Source: Panthera uncia (taxonomy: Eukaryota; Chordata; Mammalia; Carnivora; Felidae). From it: a stretch of 64,000 nucleotides of DNA. Below the pieces are notes generated by a model. The model ran no database searches. It saw nothing but the letters and a program-made list of their open reading frames with translations, and was not told where the DNA came from. Where the stretch lies: contig NC_064810.1 of assembly GCF_023721935.1 (NCBI RefSeq), forward strand, positions 59,127,532-59,191,531, read 5' to 3'. The translations under genes were made by a program, and so were the position numbers. Each line of letters starts with the position of its first letter. The stretch's first letter is position 1. Shown in pieces: positions 33,936-45,950 of this stretch.

Positions 33936-34769
33936 GAAATGGTGTTTCTTAGTGTGTCTCCTGAACTGTTTTGCTGTAAGGGAAGCCTGTGTCAGAGCTG
34001 GGCGGCTGCTTTGGCCACTGAGGGGTCCCTGTCCTGTGACCTAAGTTACCCCTAGCCCTGGACTGTCCTTTTCCTGCCGGTTACATTTTCTAGTTTTATA
34101 GGCCAGGCATCCTGCTTATTTGGACATTCTGTCAGCAGTAATATTTCTAATGTCTTAGGATAGTCCAGCAAGAAGCAGAGGTCACTGACAAAGTGATTTT
34201 CCCGTGTGTCTTTAGAAGGTTCCCGAAATAGGTAAAAAGTCCTCACTGGCCCAGTCACAATATGGGTTGCTAAAGACTCACTGTCTAATTTGATGCTTGA
34301 GGTGAAGGAGAAATAAAGGAACGCTTAAGAGAGAAAACCTAAGCTTTATGAGATTTACTTGGGCCCTTGGCATGTTGACTTAAGGGGCTCATCCTTCCTT
34401 ATCTGCAGGCCTGGCACTGCCCTAAAGTTGATATTTGGCATCTGGGTGCTAATGGTCACCAGGGTTCTGTGCTGCACCACACGCAAGGGTGGTGGAGGGT
34501 GATTTGGTTGGAAAGAGATTAAGCACGAGTTCGTTTCAGTCCCACTTTCTTTGGTGCCTATTGGTCTTAAAAAGAGTTTTTAGCTGACACCTGGATACTC
34601 ACATGAAAGGAAAGGATGCATGGGGACAGGGACTCTGTAGAAGAAATAAAGTTCGGTCGAGGGCGTTTTGTCAGTTCTGAGTAAATCCTCACATGTGTTC
34701 CGGAGACAAAGGATGGGGGTGGCTGTGCAGCACGTCCCTTCTAGGGAGCGAGAGACAACAGCGGTTTCT
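33936..34769. other. Spacer between convergent ZDHHC23 and CCDC191 ends
   Basis: The two genes converge here. No SINE or LINE is recognised. Additional AATAAA motifs near 34311 and 34651 could extend the ZDHHC23 transcript. Confidence 0.6.
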
Positions 34770-35796
34770 TGAACAGCAAACGCGGTTTTATTTTACCAGC
34801 TTAAAATTTCCAGTTACCAAACAACAGTAGTGACCTCGGAGCTGCAAGGGGCCTTCTGGTTTTACTGGGTGCCCTTCTCTATTATACTTAGATTTGTTAC
34901 AGTAAACCTGTTGTTTGTGAGGAAGTGTTTTTTTCTAGCATGTAATTCAGACAGTCCACAGGAGAGCATTTTTCAGTGTTTATAGTCTTCTGCACCTTAA
35001 AGGTAAATCCTTCTTTGAATCAGAGAGAAGTATCTCCGTACATGGATCAAACTGAGCTGAAGACTAGAAGACAGACCGGGTGTATTACCTAGAAGCCGCA
35101 GCTGTGAGCATGAACACACACGTTAACGAACTTCCAGACTGCTTCTGATGGAGCTGTCGGCTTTTGGAATCCCCTTCACGCTGGTCAGGATGCTCCAAAA
35201 GGAGGGATCTCCGATGCCGCAGTTTCTCTGAAATGAGGGTCCGCTGCCGGCCCTTTGCCACAGCTGCATGGAAGTCCATCTGATACGTGCTCTTCCATCA
35301 GGGGTGGGCAGAAGGATGGGGCCTTGCAGCATGTCTATTGCTGATGCTGACCTTCTAGATAACTGAGCACCTGTGACTCCTTTTCCAAATACTCGCTACC
35401 TTTCAATTCTATCGAAGGTACATTTGTCAACGACCAATGTTAAACCATAAGGACACGTTTTCCTTCAAAGACTCAGGCAAGCAAACACTTGTCCCCTTTT
35501 AAAGTTTATGATGCTAAAAATATATAGGATACATTTGAACAGTTGAGCTTTAGACTGTTCTTCTGAATGCTCCTGCTGTGATAAATGCTTTAATGAATTA
35601 GCAATCCAAGAAGAGTCAAAGAAGGAAGTGAAAATTCCCCAGATAATTCCTCCAGTCCAAGAAGTATTTGACAGAACACAAAGCAGGCATATGCACGTAT
35701 GTGCGGATGGCCATCCCACATGCCGCACTGCACGTGCACACCGTCCCCCAAGGACTCCTGGGACACGAGGGCCTGCGTCTGCTGCTGCCACGGGAG
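34770..35796 (-). other. CCDC191: CCDC191 3' UTR (inferred)
   Basis: Minus-strand sequence after the stop codon at 35797, closing with a minus-strand AATAAA at 34787-34792 (seen as 'tttatt' on the plus strand) and a downstream GT-rich stretch. The small open frames here (for example 35085-35332) are out of phase with the exon. Confidence 0.65.
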
Positions 35797-35941
35797 TCAC
35801 GGTGGTGCGGGCATCTGGAAGTCCGGGAGAATTTCAGCTACCTTCCTGCGGAGTTGCTTTCGCCTTTCTTCTTTTATTCTTTCCTCTTTCATAGAGTTTG
35901 CAAACTTCTTCCACGTCTGAAATGTGATCCAGAGAATCCTC
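35797..35941 (-). CDS. CCDC191: CCDC191 last coding exon
   Basis: The acceptor on the minus strand is 'TTTTTAAAG|GAGG'. The first G completes an Arg codon, followed by RILWITFRTWKKFANSMK, EERIKEERRKQLRRK and VAEILPDFQMPAPP, with TGA at 35799-35797. It holds the last Trp repeat and a highly basic helix. The frame closes five codons after DFQ. 145 bp coding. Confidence 0.85.
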
Positions 35942-37785
35942 CTTTAAAAATAAAAAGTAAAAAAAGGTAAAACACCAAGGGAAAAGTTTACTTTCCATCA
36001 GTAGAAGAATAATTCTTTGAATAAAATGTTATATAAGAAATACGGAGATCAGAATCGGAATTCAGACAGTGAGAAGTGCTATGAAGAAAATTAAGCAGTG
36101 AAACAGGATGGAGTGACTGATGGGTTTTTATTTTTCATCCAGGGGTCAGGGAAACCCTCTCTGAGGTGACATTTGAGTGGAGCACCCAGTGGCCTCTGAA
36201 AATGCAGGCCATGAGACATTCCCGGGTGATGTGGTCACAGCCTGCACCTTGTGCTCAAGACAGAACCAGTGGACCGAGGGCTCCAGCAGCCAAACACCTC
36301 AAGGCAAAGATGCTGGAAACGCAAGTGCAGTACCACAGTCACAGATTGAGTCCCAGGCACTTAGACGTATGGGCATACTTCATTTTATTGCATTTCACAG
36401 ATACTGCATTTTTTATAAACTGAAGGTTTATGGCAGCAACCCTGCACTGAGCCAAGTCAGTCGGCTCTGCTTTTCCAATAGCATTTACTTATACTTCGTG
36501 TTTCTATGGTGCATGTTGGTAATTCTCACAATATTTCAGGCATTTTCATTATCACAGTATTTGTTATGGTGATCTGGGATCAGTGACCTTTGATACTAAC
36601 ATTGTAACTGGGGCACCACAACCCATGCACAGACAAGGCGGCACACTTAAGTGATAAACGTGCGTGTTCTGACTGCTCGACTAGCCGTTTCCCCATCCCT
36701 CTCCTTCACCTCAGGCCTCCCTATTCCATGAGACACAACAATATTGAAATGAGGTCAGTTAATAACTGGCCTCCATGTGTTCAAGTGAAAGGAAGAGTCG
36801 CATGCCTCTCACTGCAAATCAGAAGCTAGAAATGATTAAGCTTAGTGAGGAAGACATGTCTAAAGCCAAAAGAAGCCAAAAGCTAGGCGCCTTTTGCCAA
36901 ATAGCCAAGTTGTGAATGCAAAGGAAAAGTTCTTGAAATTAAGATGCTTTTCCAGTGAACACGGGAATACTAGGAAACCAAAACAGCCTTATTGCTGATA
37001 CGGAGAAAGTCTGACTAGTCTGGATAGAAGATCACACCAACCATGACATTCTCTTCAGCCAAAGCTTAAGCCACAGTAAGGCCCTAACTCAATTCTAGTT
37101 AGGCTGACAAGGATGAGGAAGCTGCAGAAGAAAAGTTGGAAGCTAGCAGAAGGTGGTTCCTGAGGTTTAAGGGGAAAATCCTCTCCATGACATAAAAGTG
37201 TGCAGTGAAGCAGCAGGTGCTGATGTAGAAGCTGCAGGGGGTTATCTGGAAGGTCTAACTCAGATCAGTCATGAAGGTGGTAGCCATGCTAAACAACAGA
37301 TTTTCAACGTAGATAAAACAGTCTCATTTTGGAAGAAGACACCGTCCAGGATTTTCTTAGAGGAAGTCAGTGCCTGGCTTCAGAGCTTCAAAGGACAGGC
37401 TGACTCTCTCGTTAGGAGATAAGGCAAGTGGCGACTTGAAGTTGAAGCCAGTGCTCACTGACCATTCCAAGAACCCTAGGGCCTGTAAGAATTCTGCTAA
37501 ATCCACTCTGCTTGTGCTCTGTAAATGGGACAACGAAGCCTGGACGGCAGCACATCTGTTAACAGCATGGTTTACTGAATATTTTAAACTCACTGTTGAG
37601 ATCTATTGCTCAGAAAAAAAGATTCCTGGCAAAATATGACTGCTGACAATGCACTTGGTCGCCCAAGAGCTCTGAAGGAGACGGACAGTGAGACTAATGT
37701 TTTCATACCTCTTAACACAACATCCATTCTGCAGCCCATAGATCAAGGAGTAATTTTGACTTTCACATCTTATTACCTAAGAAAT

Positions 37786-37990
37786 ACATTTCTTAGGGGC
37801 GCCTGGGTGGCTCAGTCGGGTTGAGGATCCAACTCTTGATTTCGGCTCAGGTCATGATCCTAGGGTTGTGGGATCAAGCCCTGCATTGGGCTCTGTGCTG
37901 AGTGTGAAACCTTCTTAAGATTCTCCCTCTCCCCCTGCCCCTTCCACTTTCTCTCTCTAAAATAAAAAACAAAAAATAAACATTTCTTAG
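37786..37990 (+). mobile_element. tRNA SINE in Tigger, with target-site duplication
   Basis: The element at about 37797-37979 has the head 'gggcgcctgggtggctcagt' and a body of an older subfamily ('gtgctgagtgtgaaaccttc'). 'acatttcttag' occurs on both sides (37786-37796 and 37980-37990). Confidence 0.93.
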
Positions 37991-38448
37991 GGCTGTACCT
38001 GCCATAGATAGTGATTCCTCTGATGGATCTGGGCAAAGTAAATTAACCTTCTGAAAAGGAGTCACTATTCTAGAGGTCATTAAGAACATTTGTGATTCAC
38101 GGGAAGAGATCAAAATATCAGCATTTGTAGGAGTTTGGTAGAAGCTGATTCCAACCCTCTTGGGTGACTTTGTGGGGTTCAAGACTTGAGTGGAGGAAGT
38201 AACTGCAGATGGCGTAGAAACAGCAAGAGAACTAGAATCACAAGTGGAGCCTGAAGATGGGACTGAATTGCTGCCATCTCATATAACGCTTTAATGGATG
38301 AGGAGTTGCTTCTTATGGATAAGCAGAGAAAGTGGTTTCTTGAGATGGGATCTACCCCTGTAAAGATTCCAAGAAGACTGTTGAAACAACAAAGGATTTA
38401 GAATAGGACATAAACTTGGTTGATAAAGCAGTGGCAGGGGATCAGAAG

Positions 38449-38671
38449 ATCGACCCCAATTAAAAAAAATTTTTTTTTAATGCTTATTTTTGAGAGACAG
38501 AGAGTGCATGTGAGCTGTGGAGTTGCAGAGAGAGGGAGACACAGAATCTGAAGCAGGCTCCAGGCTCTGAGCTGTCAGCACAGAGCCCAGCGCGGGGCTC
38601 AAACTCCCAAACTGCGAGATCAGGACCTGAGCTGAAGTCAGATGCTCAACTGACTGAGCCATCGACCCCAA
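38449..38671 (-). mobile_element. tRNA SINE in Tigger, minus, with target-site duplication
   Basis: The element at about 38462-38660 runs from the A-tail to 'gactgagcc', so the outermost tRNA-head bases are missing. 'atcgaccccaa' flanks both sides (38449 and 38661). Confidence 0.92.
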
Positions 38672-39739
38672 ATTTGAAAGAAGTTCTACTGTGAGTAAAA
38701 TGTTATCAAACAGCATCATGTGCCACAGAAGAAATTGTTTGGGAGGGGAAGAGTCAGTTGATGCAGCAAACTTCACTGTTGTCTTAAGAAATTGCTACAG
38801 CCACCCCGGCCTTCATCAACCACCACCCTGATCAGTCAGCAATCATTAACATTGAGGCAGTTCCTCTACCAGCGAAAAGATTATGACTCCCTAAAAGCTC
38901 AGATGATGGTCAGCCTTTTTTAGCAATAAAGTGTTTTTAAATAAGGTATGTACATTTTTTTTGAAGACATAGAATTCTATTGCATATTTAATACAGTGTA
39001 AACATAACTTTTAGAAGTACTGGGAAACTAAAAAATTCATTTGACTCATTGTGATATTTGCTTTATTGCAGTGGCCTAGAATGGAACCCACAGGATCTCT
39101 GAGGTGTGTCTGTATATAGTTTAAAAAGGCCACTGGTAACATCACCTCCAGTAACAAAAACAGCCTTGAATTTCAGTTGAGAAAAGATTACCCTGATGCC
39201 AATTTCTGGAATCACAGTTTTGGAGGGTCACATGTTGCATCTAGGGAGACCTGCAGTGGCCTTTTAGGATAACACAACTACCTGCACACTGGGAATGAGA
39301 AGGTAAGCCAGATGGTCTCTGCCCACACAGGGAGTTAACCTGGTGAACAGATCAGTGCAGTGAGGAGCTACCATGGTACAGATAGGCACAGGGTACCCAC
39401 CAGTCTTGTGGTGAGAAGCATCTGAAATTTTTGAAAGAGAATGAACGGAGTTTTTGTCAGACAAAAGGCTTTTCTAGAAGACGGCATGTCTTGAGTAAAG
39501 ACAAAGAGGCAAGAACAGCATGGTGTGTAGAAGGAATTACAAATAGAGTTATGTTGTGGAAACAAAAATGCAGAGTAGCTAAGTTTATATTTTCACAACT
39601 AGAGGCATAGATGGGATTTATTCTGGCTTCTTGACTCTCTCACAAAACCCTAGAAGGCATCACAGTACCCATTAGTTCCGTGGCTGATGGTTATTTGCTC
39701 TTTCTGATATTGGTGATTTTTGTTGGTGGAAGTTAAGCA

Positions 39740-40135
39740 CAAAAAGGCTTCAAGGAGTGCAACTACATTTGCTTTCTTCCTTCTCCTATCCAGTCCTCCA
39801 TCTACTGTCCTCAGCTGTCTGGCCACCCAGGCCTCGACCCTGTCTTCCGACTCTTACCTCTGTTCACATCTTTCTCCTGGCTCCCCTCCCCCCTTTCTGA
39901 CTTGTACATTTTATCTCCTACTGTTCTGCCCTAATGGAAATGGTCTGCCCCTCGAGAAAAATCTTCCTAGACTATCTTTGCCTGCATTTATCTTTCTTTC
40001 CTCTGAACTCCTCTTACAGCACATGGTAACAATCATTGGTTTGGCACTTATTTATGGTCTGTATGTAAGCATGTATCTATCTACTCTTCATTTTCTGCTG
40101 AATTATGGGAGCCAGACACCATGTTATTAGGCATT
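39740..40135. other. CT-rich L2-like DNA
   Basis: CT-rich sequence ('ctcctatccagtcctccatc', 'ctccctctcccttt'-like runs) similar to antisense L2 remnants. It contains an open frame of 136 codons with no recognisable domain and low-complexity composition, so I do not call it a gene. Confidence 0.4.
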
Positions 40136-40434
40136 TTTATGCTTGGCAAGTATGTCTTGATAGATGACATGTGCATGTATTGTGTTAACAAATGTGTTGT
40201 GAGTCACCAATATAAGAATTCTTAACGTGAGGTCCACAGATTCTTTGACATTTTGTGTAACATTGTATGAGATGTGCATATGCCCATTTCTGGGGGTGTA
40301 GTAGGTCTGTGACTGTTATTCCTATGAAGGGGCCTATCATTCCAAAATGCTTCAGAGCTATAGTACTGAGGCAATATCAGAAATGTAAGTACTTCTCTGT
40401 CACTTGTTACAGTCTTTGTTTTAAAGTTTATTTT

Positions 40435-40637
40435 GGGCGCTTGGGTGGCTCAGTCAGCTAAGCATCTGACTCTTGATTTCAGCTCAGGTCATGATCTCAC
40501 GGTTCATGAGTTTGAGTCCCATGCTGGGCTCTGTGCTGACAGCACATAGCCTGCTTAGGACTCTCTCTCTCCTTCTCTCTCTACCCCTCCCCAGTTTGTG
40601 CTCTCTTTCTCTCTCAAAATAAATAAACAACAAAAAA
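40435..40637 (+). mobile_element. Feline tRNA SINE inside inverted L1
   Basis: The head is 'ggcgcttgggtggctcagtc', with the body 'tctgtgctgacagcacatag' and the tail 'aaaataaataaacaacaaaa'. L1 sequence continues on both sides ('ttttaaagtttatttt' before, 'aaactatattttgtctg' after), so it post-dates the L1. Confidence 0.92.
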
Positions 40638-41148
40638 TAAACTATATTTTGTCTGCTGTAAGTATTGCTACCCTGGCTTTCTTTTCACTTCCATTTGCAT
40701 GATAAATGTTTCTCCACCCCCTCATTTTCAATCTGCAAGTGTCTTTAGGTCTGAAATGAGTCTCTTAAAGGCAGCATATAGATAGGTCTTGCTTTTTTAT
40801 CCATTCTATCCTATGTCTTTTGATTAGAGCATTTAGTCCATTACATTAAAAGTAATTATTGATAAGTATGTACTTATTGCCATTTTGTTACTTGTTTCAT
40901 GGTTATTTTTGCAGTTCTTCTCTGCTCCTTTCTTCTCTTGCTCTCCTCTCATGGTGTACTGGCTTTCTTTAGTGACATACTTGGATTCATTTCTCTTTAT
41001 TTTTTGCATATCTATTACCAGGTATCGATTTGTGGTCACTGTTAGGTTTATATATAACATCTTCTGCATATAGCAGTCTGTATTAAATTGATGGTCACTT
41101 AAGTTTAGAACCCATTCTAAAAGCATTAAATTTAAAAAATAAAAATAA

Positions 41149-41372
41149 GGGGAACCTGGGTGGCTTGGTCGGTTAAGCATCCAACTTCAGCTCAGATCAT
41201 CTCATGGGTCCTGAGTTCAAGCCCCACATCGAGCTCTGTGCTGAGGGCTCAGAGCCTGGAGCCTGCTTCTGATTCTGTGTCTCACTCTCTCTGTACCCCT
41301 CCCCCATTTGTACTCTGTCTCTCTCTCTCTCAAAAATAAACATTAAAAAGAATACAAGTAAAAAAAAAAAAA
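41149..41372 (+). mobile_element. Feline tRNA SINE inside inverted L1
   Basis: The head is 'ggggaacctgggtggcttgg', followed by 'ctcagagcctggagcctgct', a CT-rich region and a tail in A-rich sequence. Full length. Confidence 0.92.
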
Positions 41373-41467
41373 TAAAAGTACTAAATTTTTATCTACCCCA
41401 CCTTGGTTTAGGTATATTGTGTGATACTTCACATTTTTTAATTTTGTGAATCTCTTGACCAATTTTT

Positions 41468-41647
41468 AAAAAATGATTATTTTTGAGAAAGAGCATGAGC
41501 GGGAGAGGGGCAGAGAGAGAGGGAGACAGGATCTGAAGTAGGCTCTGTGCTGACAGCAGAACGCCTGCTGCGAGGCTTGAACTCACGAACCATGAGATCA
41601 TGACCTCAGCCGAAGTTGGATGCTTAACTGAGCCATCCAGGTGCCTG
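41468..41647 (-). mobile_element. Feline tRNA SINE, minus, inside inverted L1
   Basis: 'aaaaaatgattatttttgag' begins the tail side and 'gagccatccaggtgcc' is the head. Imperfect duplications 'tcttgaccaattttt' and 'tcttgactgattttt' flank it. Confidence 0.9.
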
Positions 41648-42045
41648 TCTTGACTGATTTTTATAGATATGCTTAATTTTACTGCTTTTGTGCTTCCTGC
41701 TTTTCTTACTCCTGCTTATGGTCTTTCCTTTCCACTCAAAGAGTTCCCTTTAACAGTTCTTGTAGGGCTGGTTTAGTGGTGATGAATTTCTTTAATTTTT
41801 GTTTTGGTCTGGGAAACTCTATCTCTCCCATTCTGAATGATGGCCTTATTGGATAGAATATTGGTAGTTGTAGATTTTTTTCCTTTTACCACTTTGAATG
41901 TATCATACCACTCCCTTCTGGTCTGCAATACTTCTGCTAAAAGATCAGCTGATAGCCTTATGGGGTTTTCCTTGAATGTAACTTTTCTTTTGCTGATTTT
42001 AAAACTCTCTTTATCACTACTCTTTGCCATTTTAATTACCATGTG

Positions 42046-45000
42046 TTATGGCAGAGACAAAGAAGTGTACTACCTAATCATAAAGGGAACAATCCAGCAA
42101 GAAGATATAACAATTAATTATGCACCCAACAAGAGAACACCTAAATACATAAAGCAGCTAATAACAAACATAAAGGAAGTAATCAATAGTAATACAATAA
42201 TAGTAGGGGACCTTAACACCCCCCACTTTTATCAATGGATAGATCATCCAAACAGAAAATCAAAGAAACAATAGCTTGGAATGACATATTGGACCGGATG
42301 GATCTAACAGATATATTCAGAACATTCCATCCTAAAACAGCAGAATACATATTCTTTTCAAGTGTACATGGAACATTCTCCAGAGCAGATCAGATGTTAG
42401 GCCACAAACCAAGTCTCAACAAATTCAAAACGATCAAAGTCATACCATGCATCTTTTCTGACCACGATGCCATGAAATTAGAAATCCACCACATGAAAAA
42501 ATCTGGAAAGACCACAAATACATGGAGGTTAAATAACATGCTACTAAACAATGAAAGAGTCAATGAAGAAATCAAACAGGAAGTCAAAAAATACATGGAG
42601 GCAAATGAAAATGAAAATAGAATGGTTCAAAATGTTTGGGATGTAGCCAGAGCTGTTCTGAGAGGGAAGTTTATACAGCACAGACGTACTTCAAAAAGCA
42701 AGAAAAATCTCAAATAAACAACGTAACCTTACACATAAGGGAGCTACAACAAGAAGAACAAACAAAGCCCAAACCAGAAGGAAATAAGAAAGGCTAGAGC
42801 AGAAATAAATGACATAGAAACTAAAACACAAAACAAAAACACAAGAAACAACACAACAGAATACATCAGTGAAACCAGGAGATCATTCTTTGAAAAGATC
42901 AACAAAATTGATAAACCTTTACCCAGGCTCATTAAAAAAAAAAAAAAAAAAAAAAAGGACTCAAAATCAGAAATGAAAGAGGAGAAATAACAACCAATAG
43001 CACAGAAATACAAAGGATTATAATACTATGAAAAACCATATGCCACCAAATTGCACAACCTAGAAGAAATGTGTAAATTCCTAGAAACATAGAAAATTTG
43101 AACAGACCAGTTACCAGCAATGAAATTGTATCAGTAAAAAATTCCCAACAAACAAATGTCCAGGACCAGACAAACTCACAGGTGAGTTCGACCAAACATT
43201 TAAAGAGTTGATAACCTATTCTTCTCAAACTATTCCAAAAAATAGTAGAGGAAAGAAAGCTTCCAAATTCATTTTATGAGGCCAGTATTAAACACATACC
43301 AAAACAAGATAAATACAATACAAAAAAAGAGAACTAAAGGCCAATCTCTGATGAACATAAATACAAAAATCCTCAAAATACTAGCAAACTGAATCCAACA
43401 ATACATTAAAAAAAACATTCACCACAATCAAGTGGTATTTATTCCAGTGATGCAAGGGTGGTTCAATATGTGCAAATCAGTGTGATACATCATATCACTA
43501 AGAGAAAGGATAAAAACCATATGATCATTTTGGTAGATGCAGAGAAAGCACTTGACAAAGCAGGACATTCATTCATGATAAAAACCCTCAACAAAGTAGG
43601 TTTAGAGGGAACATACTTCAACGTAATAAAGGCCGTATGTGGAAAACCCACAAATAACATAATGGTGAAACACTGAGAGCTTTTCCCTTAAGATCAGGAA
43701 ATAAGAGAAGGATGTCCATTCTCACCATTTTTGTTCAACATAATATTGTTGAACACAGCAATCAGTCAAGAAAAAGCAATCAGTCACAGCAATCAGATAA
43801 GAAAAATAAAAAACATCAAAATTGGTAAGGAAGAAGTAAAACTTTCACTATTTGAAGATGATTGATACTATCTATAGAAAACCCTCAAGACCCAACCAAA
43901 AAACTAGAACTGATAAATGAATTTATTAAGGTCACAGGATACAAATTCAATATACAGAAATCCATGGCATCTCTATACACTGACAATGAAGTAGCAGAAA
44001 GAAATTAAGAAAACAATCCCATTTACAAGTACACCAAAAATAATAAAATACCTAGGAATAAACTAAGGAAGTGAAAGACCTGTACTCTGAAAACTAAACA
44101 TGCATGAAAGAAATTGAAGATTACACAAACAAATGGAAAGATATTCCATGCTTATGAATTGGGAGAACAAAACAGATTTAATGCAATCCCTATCAAAATA
44201 CCAACAGCATTTTTCACAAAACTGGAACAGATAATCCAAAAATTTGTATAGAACCACAAAAGACTGAATAGCCAAAGCAGTCTTGAAAAAGAAGAACAAA
44301 ACTGAAGGTATCACAATCCCAGATTTCAAAATATACTACAAAGCTGTGGTAATCAAAACAGAATGGAACTGGCACAAAAATAGACACACAGATCAATGGA
44401 ACAAAATAGAGAACTCAGAAGTAAACCCATGATTATATGGGCAGTTAATCTTCAACAAAGGAGGCAAGAATATACAATGGCAAAAAGTCTCTTCAATAAA
44501 CTGGGTAAACTGGACAGTTTATGCAAAAGAAAGAAACTGGACCACTTTCTTACACCATACACAAAAATTCAACATGGATTAAAGACCTAAATGTGAGTCC
44601 TGAAACCATGAAAATCCTAGAAGAGAGCACAGGCAGTAATTTCTTGGATATCAGCCATAGCAACATTTTTCTAGATATGTCTCCTAAGGCAAGGGAAACA
44701 AAAGCAAAAAGAAACTATTGGGACTACATCAAAATAAAAAGCTTCTGCAAAGAAAACAATCAACAAAACAAAAAGAAAACTTATTGAATGGAGAAGATAT
44801 TTGTAAATGATATATCAAATAAGGGGTTAGTACCCAAAATATATAAAGAACTTATACAATTACACACACACACACACTCCAATTTAAAAATGGACAGAAG
44901 ACATGAAAGACACATTTCTCCAAAGAAGACATACAGATGGCAAACTGGCACATTAAAAGATGCTCAGCATCACTCATTATCAGGGAAATGCAATCCAAAC

Positions 45001-45950
45001 CACAATGAAATATCACCTCACACCTGTCAGAATGGCTAAAATTGAAAACCCAAGAAACAACAAATATGGGCGAGGATGTAGAGAAAAAAGGAACCCTTGT
45101 GCACTGTTGGGAATGCAAACTAGTGTAACCACTGAAAAACAGTATGGAGGTTCTTACCACAATTGAAAACGGAACTACCTTATGATCTAGTAATTCCACT
45201 ACTGGGTATTTACCAAAAGTGTGAAAACACTAATTTGAAATTATATGCACCCCTATGTTTATTGCAGCATTATTTACAATAGCCACAGTATGGGGGCACC
45301 TGGGTGGCTCAGTTGGTTAAGTGTCCAACTTTGGCTCTGGTCATCGTCTCACGGTTCGTGGGTTCAAGCCCCGTGTTGGGCTCTGTGCTGACAGCTCAGA
45401 GCCTGGAACTGCTTCAGATTCTGTGTCTCCCTCTCTCTCTGCCCCTCCCCCATTCATGCTCTGTTTCTGTCTCAAAAATAAAGAAACATAAAAAAATTTA
45501 GAAACAAAAAAACAATAGCCACATTATGGAAGCAACACAAGTGTCCATCAGTAGATGAATAGAGAGGATGTGGTATATATATGATGAAATATTTATGAAG
45601 GCCATAAAAAAGAATGAAATCTTGCCATTTGCAACAACATGGATGGATCTAGAGGGTACAATGCTAAGTGAAATAAGTCAGAGAAAGACAAATACCACGA
45701 TTTCACTTACATGTGGAAAACAAAACAAAGAAAAAAGGAGACAAACAGCTCCCTCCTGCAGGCTCTTAAATATAAAGAACTGGTGGTTACCAGAGGGGAG
45801 AGGGGTATGGGAATGGATAATACAGGTGAAGGGGATTAAGGGTGCACTTATTGTTATGAGCCCTGAGTAATGTATAGAATTGTTGAATCACTATATTGTA
45901 CATCTGAAACTAACACTATATGTTAATTATACTGGAATTAAAAGAAAATA
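42046..45950 (+). mobile_element. LINE-1, plus-strand 3' part (ORF2 to 3' end)
   Basis: It starts in the ORF2 endonuclease region ('IIKGTIQQEDITINYAPNK' near 42080) and continues through reverse transcriptase (a match to 'LVDAEKALDKAGHSFMIK' near 43525) to the ORF2 C-terminus and the carnivoran 3' end 'actatatgttaattatactg' near 45930. Many stops and frameshifts make it inactive. A poly-A run sits at 42932-42956, and a SINE interrupts it at 45294-45510. Together with 40387-42045 it forms one 5'-inverted insertion. Confidence 0.9.
45276..45529 (+). mobile_element. Feline tRNA SINE in L1, with 18-bp target-site duplication
   Basis: The SINE at about 45294-45511 (head 'ggcacctgggtggctcagtt') is flanked by 'acaatagccacagtatgg' at 45276-45293 and the same sequence with one mismatch at 45512-45529. 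The L1 text resumes exactly after it. Confidence 0.95.

Larger units (their letters stand above)
36362..39117 (+). mobile_element. Tigger (TcMar) DNA transposon, decayed, nearly full length
   Basis: The ends resemble Tigger1 terminal repeats: left 'gggcatacttcattttattg', right 'aggatctctgaggtgtgtct'. Transposase remnants read in plus orientation in several frames: 'RKSRMPLTANQKLEMIKLS' near 36790, 'KQQIFNVDKTVSFWKKTPSR' near 37290, 'KDRLTLSLGDKASGDLKLKP' near 37390 and 'TTSILQPIDQGVI' near 37720. Frames are broken by stops and indels, and two SINEs have inserted. It is an ancient cut-and-paste element of the group shared by placental mammals, and it is inactive. Confidence 0.92.
40387..42045 (-). 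mobile_element. LINE-1, inverted 5' segment (ORF1 end to ORF2 start)
   Basis: On the minus strand this reads from the ORF1 C-terminus ('NPIRLSADLLAEVLQTRREW' at about 41990-41900) through a long inter-ORF region to the start of ORF2 (endonuclease region, 'gtagcaatacttacagcag' near 40650). It stops at 40387 with 'gacagagaagtactt', about the same L1 position where the plus-strand part (42046 on) begins. SINEs have inserted at 40435-40637, 41149-41372 and 41468-41647. Broken and inactive. Confidence 0.85.

Noticed and set aside
35085..35332. Two overlapping minus-strand frames of about 65-69 codons downstream of CCDC191
   Set aside because: They lie after the stop codon in the inferred 3' UTR and are in different frames without splice sites linking them to CCDC191.
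37198..37824. Open frames matching a transposase
   Set aside because: These are fragments of the decayed Tigger transposase in shifting frames, not a domesticated gene.
39720..40130. 136-codon plus-strand open frame
   Set aside because: It lies in CT-rich L2-like sequence, with hydrophobic low-complexity composition, no domain and no splice support.
41773..44787. Open frames of 60-160 codons with endonuclease/reverse-transcriptase similarity
   Set aside because: They are pieces of inactive L1 ORF1/ORF2 broken by stops and indels.
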